Source of the DNA: Saprospiraceae bacterium
Lineage (GTDB): Bacteria; Bacteroidota; Bacteroidia; Chitinophagales; Saprospiraceae
DNA: 64,000 bases
Assembly (NCBI GenBank): GCA_016716185.1
Contig: JADJWV010000001.1
Span: forward strand, 124,001 to 188,000
Direction: 5' to 3'
A model generated the notes under the pieces. It was not told where the DNA came from. It saw only the letters and a list, made by a program, of their open reading frames with translations, and did no database searches. Below, one piece after another: positions 63,190-64,000 of this stretch. A program made the position numbers and the translations under genes. How positions within the stretch are numbered: position 1 is the stretch's first letter; each line of letters begins with the position of its first letter.

Positions 63190-64000
63190 TTAGTCTGCAA
63201 ACTTTAATCTCAAGCTGTTTAGAACCACACTGATGCTGCTTAATGCCATAGCCAATCCGGCCATCATCGGATTTAACCAGATCCCAAACCAGGGAAACAA
63301 CAATCCTGCAGCAAGCGGTATTCCCAGAAAATTATAAAAAAATGCCCAAAACATATTCTGACGAATGGTCTGAAGGGTGCGCCGCGAAATTTTCAAGGCT
63401 TGAGGAATTTTTGAAAGATCAGAAGAGATCAGGACCAGATCTGCTGTTTCTTTCGCGATATCGGCTCCCAAACCCATTGCTATACCTACATCGGCCTGTG
63501 CAAGCGCAGGACTGTCGTTGACTCCATCGCCAATCATAGCAACCACGTGACCTGCCTTTTGCTGAGCTTTGACAAAATCAAGTTTATCCATAGGACTTAA
63601 CTCCGCTTTCCAATGATCTATTCCAGCCTCCTCAGCTATTTTTTGCGCCACAGATTTCTTGTCTCCGGTTAGCATCCAAACAGCTAAATTCTCTTTTTTA
63701 AATGCATCCATTAAGCCGGGTATACCTTCTTTGATTTCATCCTGCAAACAGAAAACAGCCAGTACCTGTTCCCGATTAAAAAAATAGATCTGACTTTCCG
63801 TAGATTGGCTTGCTTCCCGATCAAAATCAAATAGGAAATCGGCTTGCTTGTTAATTTCTTTTTTCAGAAAATTTTGACTCCCTAAAAAATATTCTTTACC
63901 CTCAAAAACAGCAGCAATACCTAAACCCGAATGGTTGGTGAAGGCTTCCGGTTGAATATTGGTGCCCCAATTAAATTCATCAAGCAGGGATTTTGCGAAC
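63190..64000 (-). CDS. Cu+-type P1B ATPase, C-terminal part (runs off the window)
   Basis: At least 270 residues; the start lies beyond the end of the window. Motifs: LTGDKKSVAQKIAEEAG (nucleotide domain), AMIGDGVNDSPALAQADVGI (the TGDGxNDxPAL hinge region), and the last membrane helices NMFWAFFYNFLGIPLAAGLL and MAGLAMALSSISVVLNSLRL. The YN and MxxSS residues there belong to the metal site of copper(I)-exporting ATPases. It would pump copper out of the cytoplasm. A frame beginning at 63747 is only part of it, since the reading continues in frame to 64000 (segments LFDFDREASQ, VLAVFCLQDE). Confidence 0.9.
   Translation of the reverse strand, partial: FAKSLLDEFNWGTNIQPEAFTNHSGLGIAAVFEGKEYFLGSQNFLKKEINKQADFLFDFDREASQSTESQIYFFNREQVLAVFCLQDEIKEGIPGLMDAFKKENLAVWMLTGDKKSVAQKIAEEAGIDHWKAELSPMDKLDFVKAQQKAGHVVAMIGDGVNDSPALAQADVGIAMGLGADIAKETADLVLISSDLSKIPQALKISRRTLQTIRQNMFWAFFYNFLGIPLAAGLLFPWFGIWLNPMMAGLAMALSSISVVLNSLRLKFAD

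Overview
The window comes from a member of the Bacteroidota, most likely Saprospiraceae or a close relative. The signs are a PorQ-like type IX secretion (T9SS) protein, several large secreted proteins with T9SS type A or type B sorting domains, a DUF4175 protein, Bacteroidota-type promoters (TTTG, about 20 bases, TAnnTTTG), few Shine-Dalgarno sites, lipoproteins with Bacteroidota-style signals, and REP-like palindromes beside a decayed RAYT transposase.

Layout. 1-3.4 kb: a MORN-type lipoprotein, porQ, phoH and a small ABM-domain protein. 3.5-9.8 kb: an anaerobic/NO module, made of a quinol-NO-reductase-like protein whose substitutions point to nitric oxide dismutase (NOD), an Rrf2 regulator with three cysteines, and a class III ribonucleotide reductase operon in which the glycyl-radical segment is a separate 57-residue gene between nrdD and nrdG. 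The NOD and nrdD promoter regions share a 20-bp operator-like sequence. 9.9-13.1 kb: a CPA2-type antiporter, a RAYT remnant, 2.5 copies of a ~214-bp repeat, and a GIY-YIG gene between two 67-bp copies of the 3' end and terminator of tRNA-Val. 13.2-20.2 kb: a polysaccharide flippase, a T9SS type B secreted protein and a metalloprotease/TolB-propeller/barrel protein. 20.3-33 kb: housekeeping and envelope genes (a YbeY-alkyltransferase-like fusion, a HATPase, frameshifted DUF4175, dapD, a PAP2-like protein, a lipoprotein, a DUF4143 ATPase, RtcB, another lipoprotein). 33.4-59.5 kb: Fic, caspase-TPR, two large T9SS surface proteins (one of 3576 residues with RCC1 repeats), a lone LytTR protein, two paralogous secreted proteins, and a CHAT-TPR protein divergent from a sigma factor and a membrane TPR protein. 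59.5-64 kb: a cupin, a methyltransferase cut by an IS5-family element with clear ends and a 4-bp target duplication, corA, and the C-terminal part of a Cu+-type P-ATPase that runs off the window.

How it fits together. The 3.5-9.8 kb block looks like an adaptation to oxygen-poor, nitrogen-oxide-rich conditions: NO turnover (perhaps making O2), an Fe-S-type sensor, and anaerobic dNTP synthesis. Much of the rest serves T9SS-dependent surface display. The two caspase-fold/TPR proteins, and the sigma factor beside one of them, suggest proteolytic signalling. The strongest leads are the NOD candidate, the split glycyl-radical RNR, the GIY-YIG unit that duplicates a tRNA end, and the CHAT/sigma/membrane-TPR locus. 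All functions are read from sequence alone; no searches were run.
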